DNA of 64,000 nt from PHAA01 sp963665865 (GTDB taxonomy: Bacteria; Bacillota; Syntrophomonadia; Syntrophomonadales; Syntrophomonadaceae). Below, piece by piece: positions 52,361-62,154 of this stretch. The notes below the pieces were generated by a model. The model ran no database searches and was not told the origin of the DNA. It worked only from the letters and a program-made list of their open reading frames with translations. Numbering within the stretch: position 1 is the stretch's first letter; the number at the start of each line of letters is the position of its first letter. The stretch is from assembly GCA_963665865.2 (NCBI GenBank), contig CAXXWF010000001.1, forward strand, positions 2,914,001 through 2,978,000, written 5' to 3'. The position numbers and the translations under genes were made by a program.

Positions 52361-54109
52361 TTACAATACTTTGGCCAAACCGCTGTAGATGCGTCCGTGG
52401 GCTGTGTCGATTGTAATCATCATGTCGTTTTCCAGGATAAGGGTTGCATCCCGGGCACCTACAATAACCTGCAATCCAGTATTAAGGCCCATTATAGCTG
52501 CATCGGAAGTTAATCCTCCTTCTTCAGCTATCAAGGCCTGCACCCGATCCAGATAGGGTGCAAACGCTTTGTCGGCCGAACGACATACCAAAATGTCCCC
52601 GGTCTGTATTTTGTCCAGATCATCATCGCTTAATATCACCTTTACTCTGCCACTAACTGGTTTTGAACCAATCCCCATGCCTTGTAATATTATGTCTCCC
52701 ACTACATGAACTTTCAGCAGGTTAGTGCTTCCTGGGAAACCTGGCGGACTTCCTGCCGTCAAGACGACCATGTCGCCTTTTTTTATATAACCGATTTCCA
52801 AACACCGAGCCAGGGCTGCTTCAAACAATTCATCGGTTCCACGGGTTGGCCTTGTAAGCACCGGATAGACTCCCCAGACCAATACCAGTTTTCTCATCAC
52901 TTTAGGATCTGATGTAACTGCAAAAATGTCCGCCCGGGGACGATATTTGGATACCATACGGGCGGTTGTCCCAATGCTGGTCGCGGTAATGATTGATGAT
53001 ATATTCAGACTGGCCGCGGTTGCACAGGTTGCATAACTGATCGCGTCAGTAACCGATGAAGTCCCCTGTAACCGTTTGCTCCTTAAGATGTCCTGGTAGG
53101 ATATAACCTCTTCCGCTTTCTTAGCAATTCGAGCCATAGTCTCAACTGTCTCTACCGGATATTTGCCGGCGGCGCTTTCTCCAGAAAGCATAATGGCATC
53201 AGCTCCGTCAAAAGTGGCATTAGCCACGTCAGAAACCTCCGCGCGGGTTGGGCGGGGGTTGTTGATCATGGAGTCGAGCATCTGGGTTGCAATAATTACA
53301 ACTTTGCCAGCCAGGTTGCATTTCTCAATAATTTTTTTCTGCACCAAGGGAACTTCCTCAGCAGGGATTTCAACCCCCAGGTCTCCCCGGGCTACCATTA
53401 TTCCGTCAGCAACCTTGATAATGTCGTCAAGATTATCGACTCCACCCTGACTTTCGATTTTGGCTATTATATCGATTTGGGCATCCCGTGCTTCCAATAT
53501 GCGGCGAATCTCCAATACATCCTGGGCATGGCGGACAAAGGAAGCTGCAATAAAATCTATCTCTTCATCTATACCAAAATGAATATCGGCAATATCTTTT
53601 TCACTGAGAAAAGGCATATTAATCCTTACCCCTGGTACATTAACCCCTTTTTTCTCCCCTAGATCGCCGCCGTTGATTACCTGACAGATAATATCTGTAG
53701 GAGTAGTCTCCTGAACCGTAAGGTTGATAAGTCCATCCGATAGTAATATAGATGTTCCTGGTTTTACCTCCAAAGGCAGCTTGGAGTAGCTTACCTGAAC
53801 TTCCTGCGCGTCGCCAGGTACCTCGCGAATGGTCAATATAAACCTTTGTCCGGTCTGCAGGGTTACTCTTTTATTCTTAAGTGGACCAGTTCGAATCTCT
53901 GGCCCTTTGGTATCCAGCATAATAGCCAGAGCCTGATGCGTCTCCGTGGCAACCTGGCGAATAGTATCTATTCTTCTTTTATGTTCGGAATGTTCGCCGT
54001 GGGAAAAATTCAGCCGCGCTACATTCATCCCTTGCTCTACCAGCTGGGTTAAGATTTTCTTATCTTCACTGGCAGGTCCAATAGTGCAGATAATTTTTGT
54101 CTTGCGCAT
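52361..54109 (-). CDS. pyk: pyruvate kinase
   Basis: The last step of glycolysis, ADP to ATP with phosphoenolpyruvate. The 582-residue protein begins RKTKIICTIGPASEDKK and has the catalytic KIESQGGVDNLDDI and MVARGDLGVEIPAEEV blocks and MLDSMINNPRPTRAE. The extra C-terminal domain (about 480-582) resembles the phosphohistidine (PEP-utiliser) domain, as in Geobacillus, but lacks an obvious catalytic His (GLTSDAAIMGLNTGLQVI). ATG at 54109 follows GGGAGG. It forms a pfkA-pyk unit, 16 bases apart. Confidence 0.95.
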   Translation of the reverse strand: MRKTKIICTIGPASEDKKILTQLVEQGMNVARLNFSHGEHSEHKRRIDTIRQVATETHQALAIMLDTKGPEIRTGPLKNKRVTLQTGQRFILTIREVPGDAQEVQVSYSKLPLEVKPGTSILLSDGLINLTVQETTPTDIICQVINGGDLGEKKGVNVPGVRINMPFLSEKDIADIHFGIDEEIDFIAASFVRHAQDVLEIRRILEARDAQIDIIAKIESQGGVDNLDDIIKVADGIMVARGDLGVEIPAEEVPLVQKKIIEKCNLAGKVVIIATQMLDSMINNPRPTRAEVSDVANATFDGADAIMLSGESAAGKYPVETVETMARIAKKAEEVISYQDILRSKRLQGTSSVTDAISYATCATAASLNISSIITATSIGTTARMVSKYRPRADIFAVTSDPKVMRKLVLVWGVYPVLTRPTRGTDELFEAALARCLEIGYIKKGDMVVLTAGSPPGFPGSTNLLKVHVVGDIILQGMGIGSKPVSGRVKVILSDDDLDKIQTGDILVCRSADKAFAPYLDRVQALIAEEGGLTSDAAIMGLNTGLQVIVGARDATLILENDMMITIDTAHGRIYSGLAKVL

Positions 54110-54125
54110 ATGTTTCCTCCCTCCC

Positions 54126-55082
54126 TCAGATTGAAAGTATTCTGGCGATCTCAAACATCTCCAGATCCGGTTGCCTGACTCCATTAACTACTTTTTCCAG
54201 GGGTACAGTAAAAATCTTATTACCCTCACCGCCAACCATTACATTACGCTGGCCCTCGGCAATCAAGTCTATAGCGTGCTTGCCCATACAAGAAGCCAAT
54301 ATGCGATCAACGGCAGTGGGTGTCCCCCCCCTCTGCATATGTCCCAGGATGCTAACCCGAGTTTCATGCCCGGTCTCTGCCTGTATTTTATCCCTCAGTT
54401 CCATAGCCGGGTAGACTCCTTCGGACACAATTATTATGCTGTGCAGCTTCCCTCTTTCAATACCCTGTTTAATCTTCTCCAGCACCTGCCCCAGATCAGT
54501 TTTAATTTCGGGAATCAGTACGGACTCTGCTCCACCTGCAACTCCGGCTGCCAGGGCGATTTCCCCGCAGTCCCTTCCCATAACCTCAATGACAAAAATG
54601 CGACCATGACTGCTGGCTGTATCCCGCAACCGATTGATGGCTTCCAGAACGGTGTTTACGGCGGTATCAAAACCAATCGAAGCCGTATAAGGTACATCAT
54701 TATCAATTGTAGCGGGTATACCAATTATATTAATCCCAAGTTTGGAAAGCTCGTAACCCCCGCTCAGACTGCCATTGCCGCCGATAACAACCAGGTGCCC
54801 GATATCCCGTTCTCTCATTAAGGCGGCAGCGCGTTCCTGGCCCTCTTCGGTTTTGAAACCCTCCGAACGGGATGTCTGCAAAATAGTACCACCCCGGTGG
54901 ATAATGTCCGCCACCGAACCAGCACTCATTAACTCGAACTCTCCATTGATAAGCCCTTCAAAACCCTGATGAACCCCATATACATTCATTCCCCTATAGA
55001 TAGCGGAACGAACAACTGCACGAATAGCAGCATTCATCCCGGAAGCATCTCCGCCACTGGTTAGCACTGCCAATCTGTTCAA
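54126..55082 (-). CDS. pfkA: ATP-dependent 6-phosphofructokinase
   Basis: The 318-residue committed enzyme of glycolysis. The ATP site is GGDASGMNAAIRAVVR; the substrate site includes GIPATIDNDVPYT with the catalytic Asp, and EVMGRDCGEIALAAGVAGG. The length fits the short bacterial allosteric type activated by ADP. It is between mtrB and pyk, so transcription of glycolysis genes is linked with the TRAP gene. Confidence 0.95.
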   Translation of the reverse strand: MNRLAVLTSGGDASGMNAAIRAVVRSAIYRGMNVYGVHQGFEGLINGEFELMSAGSVADIIHRGGTILQTSRSEGFKTEEGQERAAALMRERDIGHLVVIGGNGSLSGGYELSKLGINIIGIPATIDNDVPYTASIGFDTAVNTVLEAINRLRDTASSHGRIFVIEVMGRDCGEIALAAGVAGGAESVLIPEIKTDLGQVLEKIKQGIERGKLHSIIIVSEGVYPAMELRDKIQAETGHETRVSILGHMQRGGTPTAVDRILASCMGKHAIDLIAEGQRNVMVGGEGNKIFTVPLEKVVNGVRQPDLEMFEIARILSI

Positions 55083-55099
55083 AGATTCACCTCCAGTTG

Positions 55100-55336
55100 T
55101 TATCTTTTCACTCCCTCGCTCATGGTCGTTCCATACCGATGAATTATTTCGGCATTACCTCTGATTTTCATGGCCGATGTGTGCTCGGTGAACTGAACCA
55201 CGAGTATTTCTCCACGGTCCAGTTTTTCGGTATGGTGGAACTTAGTATCCAAACCCCGGGTAAGACCTATAATAGTCACCCCATTTTCCAAGGCCTTGAT
55301 TACAATATAGTCTTCTCCCAAATAAGCTTCATTCAT
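55100..55336 (-). CDS. mtrB: trp RNA-binding attenuation protein (TRAP)
   Basis: A 78-residue protein matching TRAP of Bacillus subtilis: VIKALENGVTIIGLTRGLDT, KFHHTEKLDRGEILVVQFTE and HTSAMKIRGNAEI. These include the residues that bind tryptophan (around GLTRG and HTSA) and the Lys and Arg of the GAG/UAG RNA-binding surface (EKLDRG, MKIRG). TRAP forms an 11-mer ring that binds leader RNA of trp genes. It lies between dnaE and pfkA, not with folE as in Bacillus. No anti-TRAP gene is seen. Confidence 0.92.
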   Translation of the reverse strand: MNEAYLGEDYIVIKALENGVTIIGLTRGLDTKFHHTEKLDRGEILVVQFTEHTSAMKIRGNAEIIHRYGTTMSEGVKR

Positions 55337-55348
55337 TCCTATCCCTCC

Positions 55349-58300
55349 TTAGTTGAACCATATATTATTCTTGCCATACATATCCACCAGGTTGTTTTTC
55401 AATTCCACTTGGGCATTTACATCAAACTTTTCATCCAGAACGACAATTTTCTTGTTAGGCAGGTGTAAACAGACTTCAATATCACCCGGATACTTGCCTA
55501 GAATTCCTACCAATTCCGACTTTCCTTCCGAATCAGTCTTCTCATAAGGCAGCCGGATATGCAGTTCTTTCAGTCTGTTGTTTAATTCCACTGCCCTACG
55601 CAGAGAGATTTTAGGCTGCTCATCCTTACGGTCCACAAAACCTTCTATAATAATAGCAACATCCGGCTTAATGTTATTTATATACTGCCTATATGCTGCG
55701 GGAAAGAGCATCACCTCCATACGTCCGCTCAGATCCTCCAGGAAAAAACGGGCATAGGGATCACCTTTGCGACTGACTTTTTTGCTAAGATTAACCGGTA
55801 TACCAACCAGACGCACATAATCTTCACCGCCGTCTTTATCCACCGCCGCAATTTCATCGGTCGCTACCAGCTCAATGATATTTCTATAGGCATCCAGCGG
55901 GTTAGCCGATACATAAAAACCTAGAACCTCCTTTTCCCGCACTAGCTTCTCCTGGCCATCCCATTCCCCTTTCACTACGACCACCGGTTCCTCCACCATA
56001 TCAGCCGTGTCGCCGAAGAGTGACATCTGGTTCCCGTTAGAAGCCTGTTTAACCCGGGCCGCCAGCTGCATTGCTTCATCCATGATGGAAAAGGTCTGTT
56101 TGCGAGTCATACCTAAAGAATCGAAACAACCTGCGACAATCAGATTTTCAACCATTCGTTTGTTGATCTGCGATAAGTCAATACGCTGGCAGAAGTCAAA
56201 ATAGGATGTGAATTTACCAGCTTGGCGAACTTCCACAATCGCTTTCACTGCATTTAGCCCCACATTTTTAATGGCTCCTAGTCCAAAGCGAATTCCTCCG
56301 GTCCCTACGGTAAAGTTTTCATAACTCTCATTAATATCCGGGGGTAGAATGGCAATTCCCATTTTCCGACATTCTTTAATATAGAATACCACCCGCTCCT
56401 GGTGCTCAATGACACTGCTCAAAAAGGCACACATGTATTCCACAGGAAAATTCGCCTTTAAATAGGCCGTCTGATACGTAATCATGGCATAAGCGGCGGA
56501 GTGACTTTTATTAAAACCATAGCCCGCAAAGCTCTCCATTATGTCGAACAGACGGGCGGCAACCTCTCCCTCAATATTGTTGAGAGCCGCCCCCCGAACA
56601 AATTTATCCCGCATAGCCATTAATTCTTTGGCTTTCTTTTTACCCATAGCGCTCCGCAGCACATCGGCTTCACCCATGGTGAAATTAGCCAGATCACTAG
56701 CTACCCTCATAACCTGTTCTTGATAGAGGATGACTCCATATGTTTCTTTTAATATGTTTTCCAGGGCTGGATGTATATACTCAAGTTTTTGGCGTCCCTG
56801 TTTGCGATTGATAAAATCCTCTACCATACCGCTCCCCAGAGGACCGGGGCGGTAAAGGGCGATCACCGCGATCAAATCCTCAAAACGATTCGGTTTCATT
56901 TCTATCAAAATTCTTCTCAAACCGTCACTTTCCAGCTGAAAGACACCAATGGTATTACCGGACTGCAGCAGTTGATACGCTTTGTCGTCATTCTGGGGCA
57001 AATCATCCAAATCGAGGGACACCCTCTGGGTTCTCTTAATTATGTCCACGGCCCGATCCAGTACCGTAAGCGTGCGCAGACCCAGAATATCCATCTTGAG
57101 AAGGCCAATATCTTCAACCGTTTCTTTGGCAAACTGGGTAATAACATGACCGTCGGCGGTCTTCTGCAACGGCAGTAATGAACTTAGAGCCTCACGGCCA
57201 ATCACCACTCCCGCCGCATGGATGGAGGCATGACGAGGCATTCCTTCAATTGCCTGAGCAATATCAATGATGCGGCGGGTATCATAATCGTTTTGATAGG
57301 CCAGCGACAGATCGGCTGAAATCTCCAGTGATCTGGCAATGCTAACCCCTAACTCGCCGGGAATCATCTTGGCGATGCGGTCCACATCCCCATAAGGCAC
57401 ATCCAGTGCTCTGCCCACATCGCGGATGGCGGCCCGGGCAGCCATAGTTCCGAAGGTAATGATCTGAGCCACTCTATCCGAACCATATCGGGCAATAATA
57501 TATTCGATAACCTTATCTCTTTTTTCAAAACAAAAATCTATGTCTATATCAGGCATACTAACCCGCTCCGGATTTAGAAACCGTTCAAAAAGCAGGTCGT
57601 ATTTGAGCGGATCAATGCCAGTAATCCCAAGTACGTAAGATACGATACTGCCGGCGGCTGAACCTCTCCCTGGTCCGACCGGTACACCATTGTTTTTGGA
57701 CCAGGAGACCAGATCCTGAACTATAAGAAAATACTCAGCAAATCCCATTTCATTGATCATTTGCAGCTCATAGGCCAAGCGTTCATTTATGATCTTATCT
57801 GCCTGAGGGTACTTATCAGCAAATTTACTCATGGTTAACTGATTAAGATAGGTCTCCGGAGTATAGCCCTCAGGAATCGCAAAATAGGGCAGATGGAACT
57901 CCCCGAAAGAGAATTCCAGATTGCACTGTTCGGCAATTTTCAAAGTATTATCGACAGCCTCTGGACAGGCTGCAAATAGCTCCCGCATTTCGGATTCGCT
58001 CTTCAAGTAAAACTCACTGCCAGTGAAGCGCATTCTATCCTGATCCTTTACTACTTTGCCGGTTTGGATGCAAAGCAGTACGTCATGAACCGAGGCGTCT
58101 TCTTTACGAATATAGTGCGCATCGTTGCTGGCTGCCAGGGGAATCCCCGTTTCATCACTAAGCTGGATTAAAGTCTGGCAGACCTGTTTTTCAATTTCCA
58201 AGCCATGATCCTGTATCTCCAGGTAAAAATTACCTGGTCCAAAAATCCGTTCATAATCGCGGGCTAGCTGGGTCGCAGCGCTTTTATTGCCAGCCAAAAT

Positions 58301-58741
58301 CAATTGCGGGATCTCTCCTGCCACACATCCACTCAAGGCAATCAAGCCTTCACTGTATCGCTCCAATAGTTCCCGATCTATGCGCGGCTTATAATAAAAT
58401 CCTTCCAGAAATGCACGACTAACTAGTTCGATAAGGTTTTTGTAGCCAGTTTCGTTCTTGCATAACAAGGTCAAGTGGTAATTGCCGTCATCCATACGGT
58501 TTTCCTTGTCCAGCCGACTGCGGGGAGCCACATAAACCTCACAGCCAATGATCGGTTTTATGCCAAGCTTTTTAGCCGCCCGGTAAAAATCAATAATGCC
58601 ATATAGTACCCCATGATCAGTAATGGCCACCGCTGGCATTCCCATTTCCGCCGCTCGACCAGCCAGATCTTTGATCCGGCAGGCCCCATCCAAAAGGCTG
58701 AATTCCGAGTGATTGTGTAAATGTACAAACCCTTTTCCCAT
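55349..58741 (-). CDS. dnaE: DNA polymerase III alpha subunit
   Basis: A 1130-residue replicative polymerase of the DnaE type. The PHP domain is at the N-terminus (FVHLHNHSEFSLLDGA, AITDHGVLYG). The polymerase domain has the catalytic PDIDIDFCFEKRDKVIEY block. The tandem HhH and OB-fold region (VRLVGIPVNLSKKV, KGDPYARFFLEDLSG) is C-terminal. In Firmicutes it accompanies PolC. ATG at 58741 follows AGGAG. It is followed by mtrB after 12 bases. Confidence 0.96.
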   Translation of the reverse strand: MGKGFVHLHNHSEFSLLDGACRIKDLAGRAAEMGMPAVAITDHGVLYGIIDFYRAAKKLGIKPIIGCEVYVAPRSRLDKENRMDDGNYHLTLLCKNETGYKNLIELVSRAFLEGFYYKPRIDRELLERYSEGLIALSGCVAGEIPQLILAGNKSAATQLARDYERIFGPGNFYLEIQDHGLEIEKQVCQTLIQLSDETGIPLAASNDAHYIRKEDASVHDVLLCIQTGKVVKDQDRMRFTGSEFYLKSESEMRELFAACPEAVDNTLKIAEQCNLEFSFGEFHLPYFAIPEGYTPETYLNQLTMSKFADKYPQADKIINERLAYELQMINEMGFAEYFLIVQDLVSWSKNNGVPVGPGRGSAAGSIVSYVLGITGIDPLKYDLLFERFLNPERVSMPDIDIDFCFEKRDKVIEYIIARYGSDRVAQIITFGTMAARAAIRDVGRALDVPYGDVDRIAKMIPGELGVSIARSLEISADLSLAYQNDYDTRRIIDIAQAIEGMPRHASIHAAGVVIGREALSSLLPLQKTADGHVITQFAKETVEDIGLLKMDILGLRTLTVLDRAVDIIKRTQRVSLDLDDLPQNDDKAYQLLQSGNTIGVFQLESDGLRRILIEMKPNRFEDLIAVIALYRPGPLGSGMVEDFINRKQGRQKLEYIHPALENILKETYGVILYQEQVMRVASDLANFTMGEADVLRSAMGKKKAKELMAMRDKFVRGAALNNIEGEVAARLFDIMESFAGYGFNKSHSAAYAMITYQTAYLKANFPVEYMCAFLSSVIEHQERVVFYIKECRKMGIAILPPDINESYENFTVGTGGIRFGLGAIKNVGLNAVKAIVEVRQAGKFTSYFDFCQRIDLSQINKRMVENLIVAGCFDSLGMTRKQTFSIMDEAMQLAARVKQASNGNQMSLFGDTADMVEEPVVVVKGEWDGQEKLVREKEVLGFYVSANPLDAYRNIIELVATDEIAAVDKDGGEDYVRLVGIPVNLSKKVSRKGDPYARFFLEDLSGRMEVMLFPAAYRQYINNIKPDVAIIIEGFVDRKDEQPKISLRRAVELNNRLKELHIRLPYEKTDSEGKSELVGILGKYPGDIEVCLHLPNKKIVVLDEKFDVNAQVELKNNLVDMYGKNNIWFN

Positions 58742-58767
58742 TCTAATTCTCCTGTTCTCTCCGCTCA

Positions 58768-58846
58768 GGGTGACAAGGGGACGGTCCTTTTGTCACCTCT
58801 TTCTTAATTGGTTTAGCGTGACAAAAGGACCGTCCCCTTGTCACCC
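58768..58846. repeat. perfect 29-bp inverted repeat upstream of dnaE
   Basis: Arms of GGGTGACAAGGGGACGGTCC plus TTTTGTCAC and their exact complement, separated by 21 bases. It lies in the dnaE leader and could fold as a strong hairpin. The sequence resembles repeats scattered in many Firmicute genomes. Confidence 0.7.
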
Positions 58847-58874
58847 CCTTGATCGGCCCCCGTCTCCTTCAATT

Positions 58875-59339
58875 CTAGGCTGAAAATTTGCAGGCCCTCC
58901 CACTGGTTATTCTCATCAACTCCTGATAACTTATAGGCAGGGCGGTGTGAGCTGTACCGGCAGCCGCATATACAGTCTCATATCGTTTTAGGCTTTCATC
59001 GAGATATATCGGGACCTCCTGGCGTAAGGCAAAGGGGCATACTCCCCCGATATTAAATCCGGTTATTTCCAGCACTTCTTCTGGATTTGCCATGCGCACC
59101 CTCTCCCCCACTGCTTCCTTGATGGCTTTACTATCCAAGCGGACGTCCCCTGCCGATACCACCATCAAATAGCCCTCTTTTTTGGTTTTAAATAAAATAG
59201 ACTTGGCAATTTGTCCTACTTCCGTTCCCAAGGCCTTTGCAGCCAGATAAGCGGTGCTGGTGTTGTCTTCCAAGACAATAACATTAAGCTGGGGATTTCT
59301 TTCCTTAATGTAGCTTCTTACTCTCTCTATTTCCTGCAT
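58875..59339 (-). CDS. YbaK/EbsC family aminoacyl-tRNA deacylase
   Basis: A 154-residue protein that hydrolyses misacylated tRNA (typically Cys- or Ala-tRNAPro) as a trans-editing factor. The family pattern is TSTAYLAAKALGTEVGQIAKSI, RLDSKAIKEAVGERVRMANP, FNIGGVCPFALR and IYLDESLKRYETVYAAAGTA. The conserved Lys (IAKSI) and Gly-Gly are present. It is upstream of dnaE but separated by the inverted repeat. Confidence 0.9.
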   Translation of the reverse strand: MQEIERVRSYIKERNPQLNVIVLEDNTSTAYLAAKALGTEVGQIAKSILFKTKKEGYLMVVSAGDVRLDSKAIKEAVGERVRMANPEEVLEITGFNIGGVCPFALRQEVPIYLDESLKRYETVYAAAGTAHTALPISYQELMRITSGRACKFSA

Positions 59340-59420
59340 AATGAATCTTCATCCTCTTTTGTTTCATTTTGGCAACTTTCCTAGACATAATTATAAATGA
59401 TAATTTTGCTCCTTGCTTTG

Positions 59421-59609
59421 CTATTTGAGTTTGTTTTCATTAAGCTTTCTGCGCATTATCCCTCCAACTCTGCCGCAGGCGGCATTGGTCAGTGATTCCC
59501 AGCCCTCTCTCTCAATCTGCTCCCACAAACCTAATTCCTTGGCTATTTCCATTTTTAACTTGTCCCTTTCCGTTAAAACTTGATTTGCTTTTTTACTCTT
59601 CTTTTTCAC
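59421..59609 (-). CDS. alpha/beta-type small acid-soluble spore protein
   Basis: A 62-residue DNA-binding spore protein. The SASP pattern is visible in KLKMEIAKELGLWEQIEREG and WESLTNAACGRVGGIMRRKL, including the conserved E-I-A and G-W and V-G-G-x-M-x-R residues. The start is GTG at 59609 with GGAGGTG 8 bases upstream; the frame also opens at 59666, but that extension is unlikely. The Cys in NAACGRVGG replaces the usual charged residue. It supports a spore-forming host. Confidence 0.85.
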   Translation of the reverse strand: MKKKSKKANQVLTERDKLKMEIAKELGLWEQIEREGWESLTNAACGRVGGIMRRKLNENKLK

Positions 59610-59805
59610 TGTTGCGACACCTCCGCCATATTTTTGAATATGTAAGCACAGAATTATCTTTTCCAAATCAGCTCATCCTTATAAAAAGTTAACCGGCGTC
59701 ATATTCCTATCCAAAATATTTTTTCAAAACCCATCATCTAAAAGAAGGATATTATGGTAATATATAGAAATTAATTATAAATAGCATAAAAAGGAGGTTT
59801 TAATT

Positions 59806-60969
59806 ATGTTTCAAACATTTTTAAATAAGGAGGATGGTCACGTACTGGATTTATCAGCCTTTATCAACTATACTCCAGAGCAAATCTTGTTTTTCTATTA
59901 TAACTCTTGGATAAATATTACCCTTGATACGTATTTACAAATGCGAGAGTGGTTTGAGAATGGTTATGGCAACCGTGACAAGCTCAAAATATGGCTGGAT
60001 TTTATCGAACAAGAAATACAGACGGGTTCAGACCTGGAAACTCTGCAAAACAGCGAATATTTGAATACCATTGGTCCCTATTATTACGGGCCTACCGGTA
60101 CGCAATTTTATTTCGTCCGACTATACTCTCTAAAACACGATCCTCTGACCTCAGCTGACTTTGCCATATTATTTCAATACCATCAAATACCTGCCTTAGA
60201 TAGAGACTTGCAGAAGTACTTACAGACTCGGAAGATCGCAAAAAAGTCCATTCGGAACAAAGATGAGCTGATTCGTGAAATTACCATGTGTGGTTCCAGT
60301 CTTAGACAGGCTGATACTATGAGTCAGTATACTAGTTATCTTAATATCTTTTTAGAAGGGCGCCAGGAAATTGTGGATCAAAAGGAGATAACCCTGCGCG
60401 AGCCTTCGCCCGCGCCCCAGAAGCCAGATAAACCGAGAAATCCACCGCCTAAGTTTACCTTTTTACAGACTGTGGGCATCTCTATGATCAGGCATCAGAC
60501 AAATCAAACTGTCTCTGCGGATTACAATCGTAATATGAAAATATACTATATCAGGTGCCGTGAATATGATAAGGCTTGCGAACGTTATAAGGAAGCTTTA
60601 AAGAACTGGGATGAACATCGGGAGTGTTTTGTTAAGAAATGTCGTAATGATATCCATGAGGCTTCGGCAAAATTAAAAGAAGCACTGGCTCTGCTTTCCA
60701 TCTATCAGGAAATAATTAAGAAGAGTATCATCCATTCAGATTATCAGAATATAGCTACACTGGATAAATTCAAGCGCTATCTGGAAACCGGCCGCGCCGA
60801 TGATCTACAGGGCTGCATGAACCTGTATGAGGGCGAGCGGCATTGGACAGAAATCAAAGCCAGCCAGGATAGAATTGAAAATACTATATATTTCCTGCAG
60901 CCGGAGAACGAAACCTTACAGATCGCCACTCACGAAACCGGCATACTTATAGCCAGTATAATGGAGTAG
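59806..60969 (+). CDS. hypothetical coiled-coil protein
   Basis: A 387-residue protein behind AAAGGAGG. The N-terminal 180 residues are mixed and aromatic (ILFFYYNSWINITLDTYLQM, IGPYYYGPTGTQFYFVRLY). A Pro-rich linker (PSPAPQKPDKPRNPPPK) leads to a long helical region (about 245-340, with YDKACERYKEALKNWDEHRE) that should form coiled coils. No signal, membrane segment or catalytic motif is visible. I do not recognise the family. Confidence 0.6.
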   Translation: MFQTFLNKEDGHVLDLSAFINYTPEQILFFYYNSWINITLDTYLQMREWFENGYGNRDKLKIWLDFIEQEIQTGSDLETLQNSEYLNTIGPYYYGPTGTQFYFVRLYSLKHDPLTSADFAILFQYHQIPALDRDLQKYLQTRKIAKKSIRNKDELIREITMCGSSLRQADTMSQYTSYLNIFLEGRQEIVDQKEITLREPSPAPQKPDKPRNPPPKFTFLQTVGISMIRHQTNQTVSADYNRNMKIYYIRCREYDKACERYKEALKNWDEHRECFVKKCRNDIHEASAKLKEALALLSIYQEIIKKSIIHSDYQNIATLDKFKRYLETGRADDLQGCMNLYEGERHWTEIKASQDRIENTIYFLQPENETLQIATHETGILIASIME

Positions 60970-60976
60970 GGTTTAA

Positions 60977-61684
60977 TTATATCGGGGAAACAGGGGATTC
61001 TCCCTCCTGTTTCCTCTGATCACCCGGTCGCAGAAATGATTTATATAATATCATGCCCGCCAGGAATCCCCCAACATGGGCCCAAACAGCCACCGTCTGA
61101 TCTGCCCCCACTGTTAGCAGGCCGACAGCCCCGCCGTATACTTGGGTTAAAGCCCAGAAGCCCAAGTAGATCCAAGCTGGGAAGTTGAACAGAAAAATCG
61201 GGGGGATGTAAGTAAGCACTTTAGCTTTTCTGAACATCAAAAAATATGCGCCCATAACCCCGGCTACGGCTCCCGAAGCTCCAACTACAGGAACAGAGGA
61301 TGAAAGATTGAAGGCAAAGTGTGTAATACTGGCAATGAGGCCGCAGAGTAGATAAAAAGCTATGAAGCGGACTTTTCCCATTTTGTCTTCAACGTTATCT
61401 CCAAACAGCCAAAGAATCCACATGTTGCCAATGACGTGCATCCAACTGCCATGGAGGAAAATCGAAGTCATGAATGGCAGGTAACCCAGCCACGAACCTT
61501 GGTAATGGGTAAAGTTGACCGGTACCAAGCCAAACGTATAGGATAATTGATTCAAACCTTGGTCACCTAGTGAAGTTTCATACCAAAATACCAGCATATT
61601 AATGACAATTAGCATAACTGTGATAATAGGAAATTTCTCACTAGGGGTGCTATCTCTTAAAGGAAACATATTATTATTCTCCAT
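60977..61684 (-). CDS. rhomboid family intramembrane serine protease
   Basis: A 235-residue protease with six membrane segments. The catalytic Ser is in GASGAVAGVMGAYF (GxSG) and His in WAHVGGFLAGMILY. FLHGSWMHVIGNMWILWLFG supplies the conserved His/Asn of the L1-TM2 region. Rhomboids cut substrates within or near the membrane. The gene is convergent with 59806-60969 with a 7-base gap. Confidence 0.9.
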   Translation of the reverse strand: MENNNMFPLRDSTPSEKFPIITVMLIVINMLVFWYETSLGDQGLNQLSYTFGLVPVNFTHYQGSWLGYLPFMTSIFLHGSWMHVIGNMWILWLFGDNVEDKMGKVRFIAFYLLCGLIASITHFAFNLSSSVPVVGASGAVAGVMGAYFLMFRKAKVLTYIPPIFLFNFPAWIYLGFWALTQVYGGAVGLLTVGADQTVAVWAHVGGFLAGMILYKSFLRPGDQRKQEGESPVSPI

Positions 61685-61991
61685 TTTCTATGAAAATAAT
61701 TTAAGGCGCATTTAAGTTTATTCTAATCTAGAGCTGAGATTTTGATCATTCACATCTTTTTATAGCAGTTCTGAAAAATACCCAAGCTTTATTAGTATGT
61801 CCAACGGGTTGCCCTCTTAAGACCACGAATCAAACATATCTTTAGGCATACCGCAAATCGGTTTTCTATCTAACATCATAAGAGTTTTACAGATATACAA
61901 CAAGCCTGAGTATAAGTTTTGTATAGCAAAAATGCCCTTCGCTTATTGACAGATTAAATCGTATTAATTATATTATTAATTAGTTACGCAT

Positions 61992-62154
61992 TGTATTGTT
62001 TTGTTTTGTTTTGTTTATCTATGCTTTTTAATTTATGTTTTGTTTTGTTTTGTTCATTATTGTTCATCGGTAGTCATAATAAATTATTACATTCAGCCTG
62101 TCCACTCTCTGGGGATGTTGCTTACCGTACTACCGATGCGGTAAGCGACATCCC
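61992..62154. repeat. TTTTG tracts and long hairpin in the gap before nuoE
   Basis: TGTTTTGTTTTGTTTTG tracts occur near 61995 and 62038. A hairpin at 62112-62154 has arms GGGATGTTGCTTACCG and CGGTAAGCGACATCCC (15 of 16 pairs) and an 11-base loop. No gene is seen in 61685-62466. The frame at 61991-62272 is low-complexity and not believed. Confidence 0.6.

Noticed and set aside
59610..59666. Extended SASP start (81 residues)
   Set aside because: The extension is unlike SASPs, and GTG at 59609 has GGAGGTG at ideal spacing.
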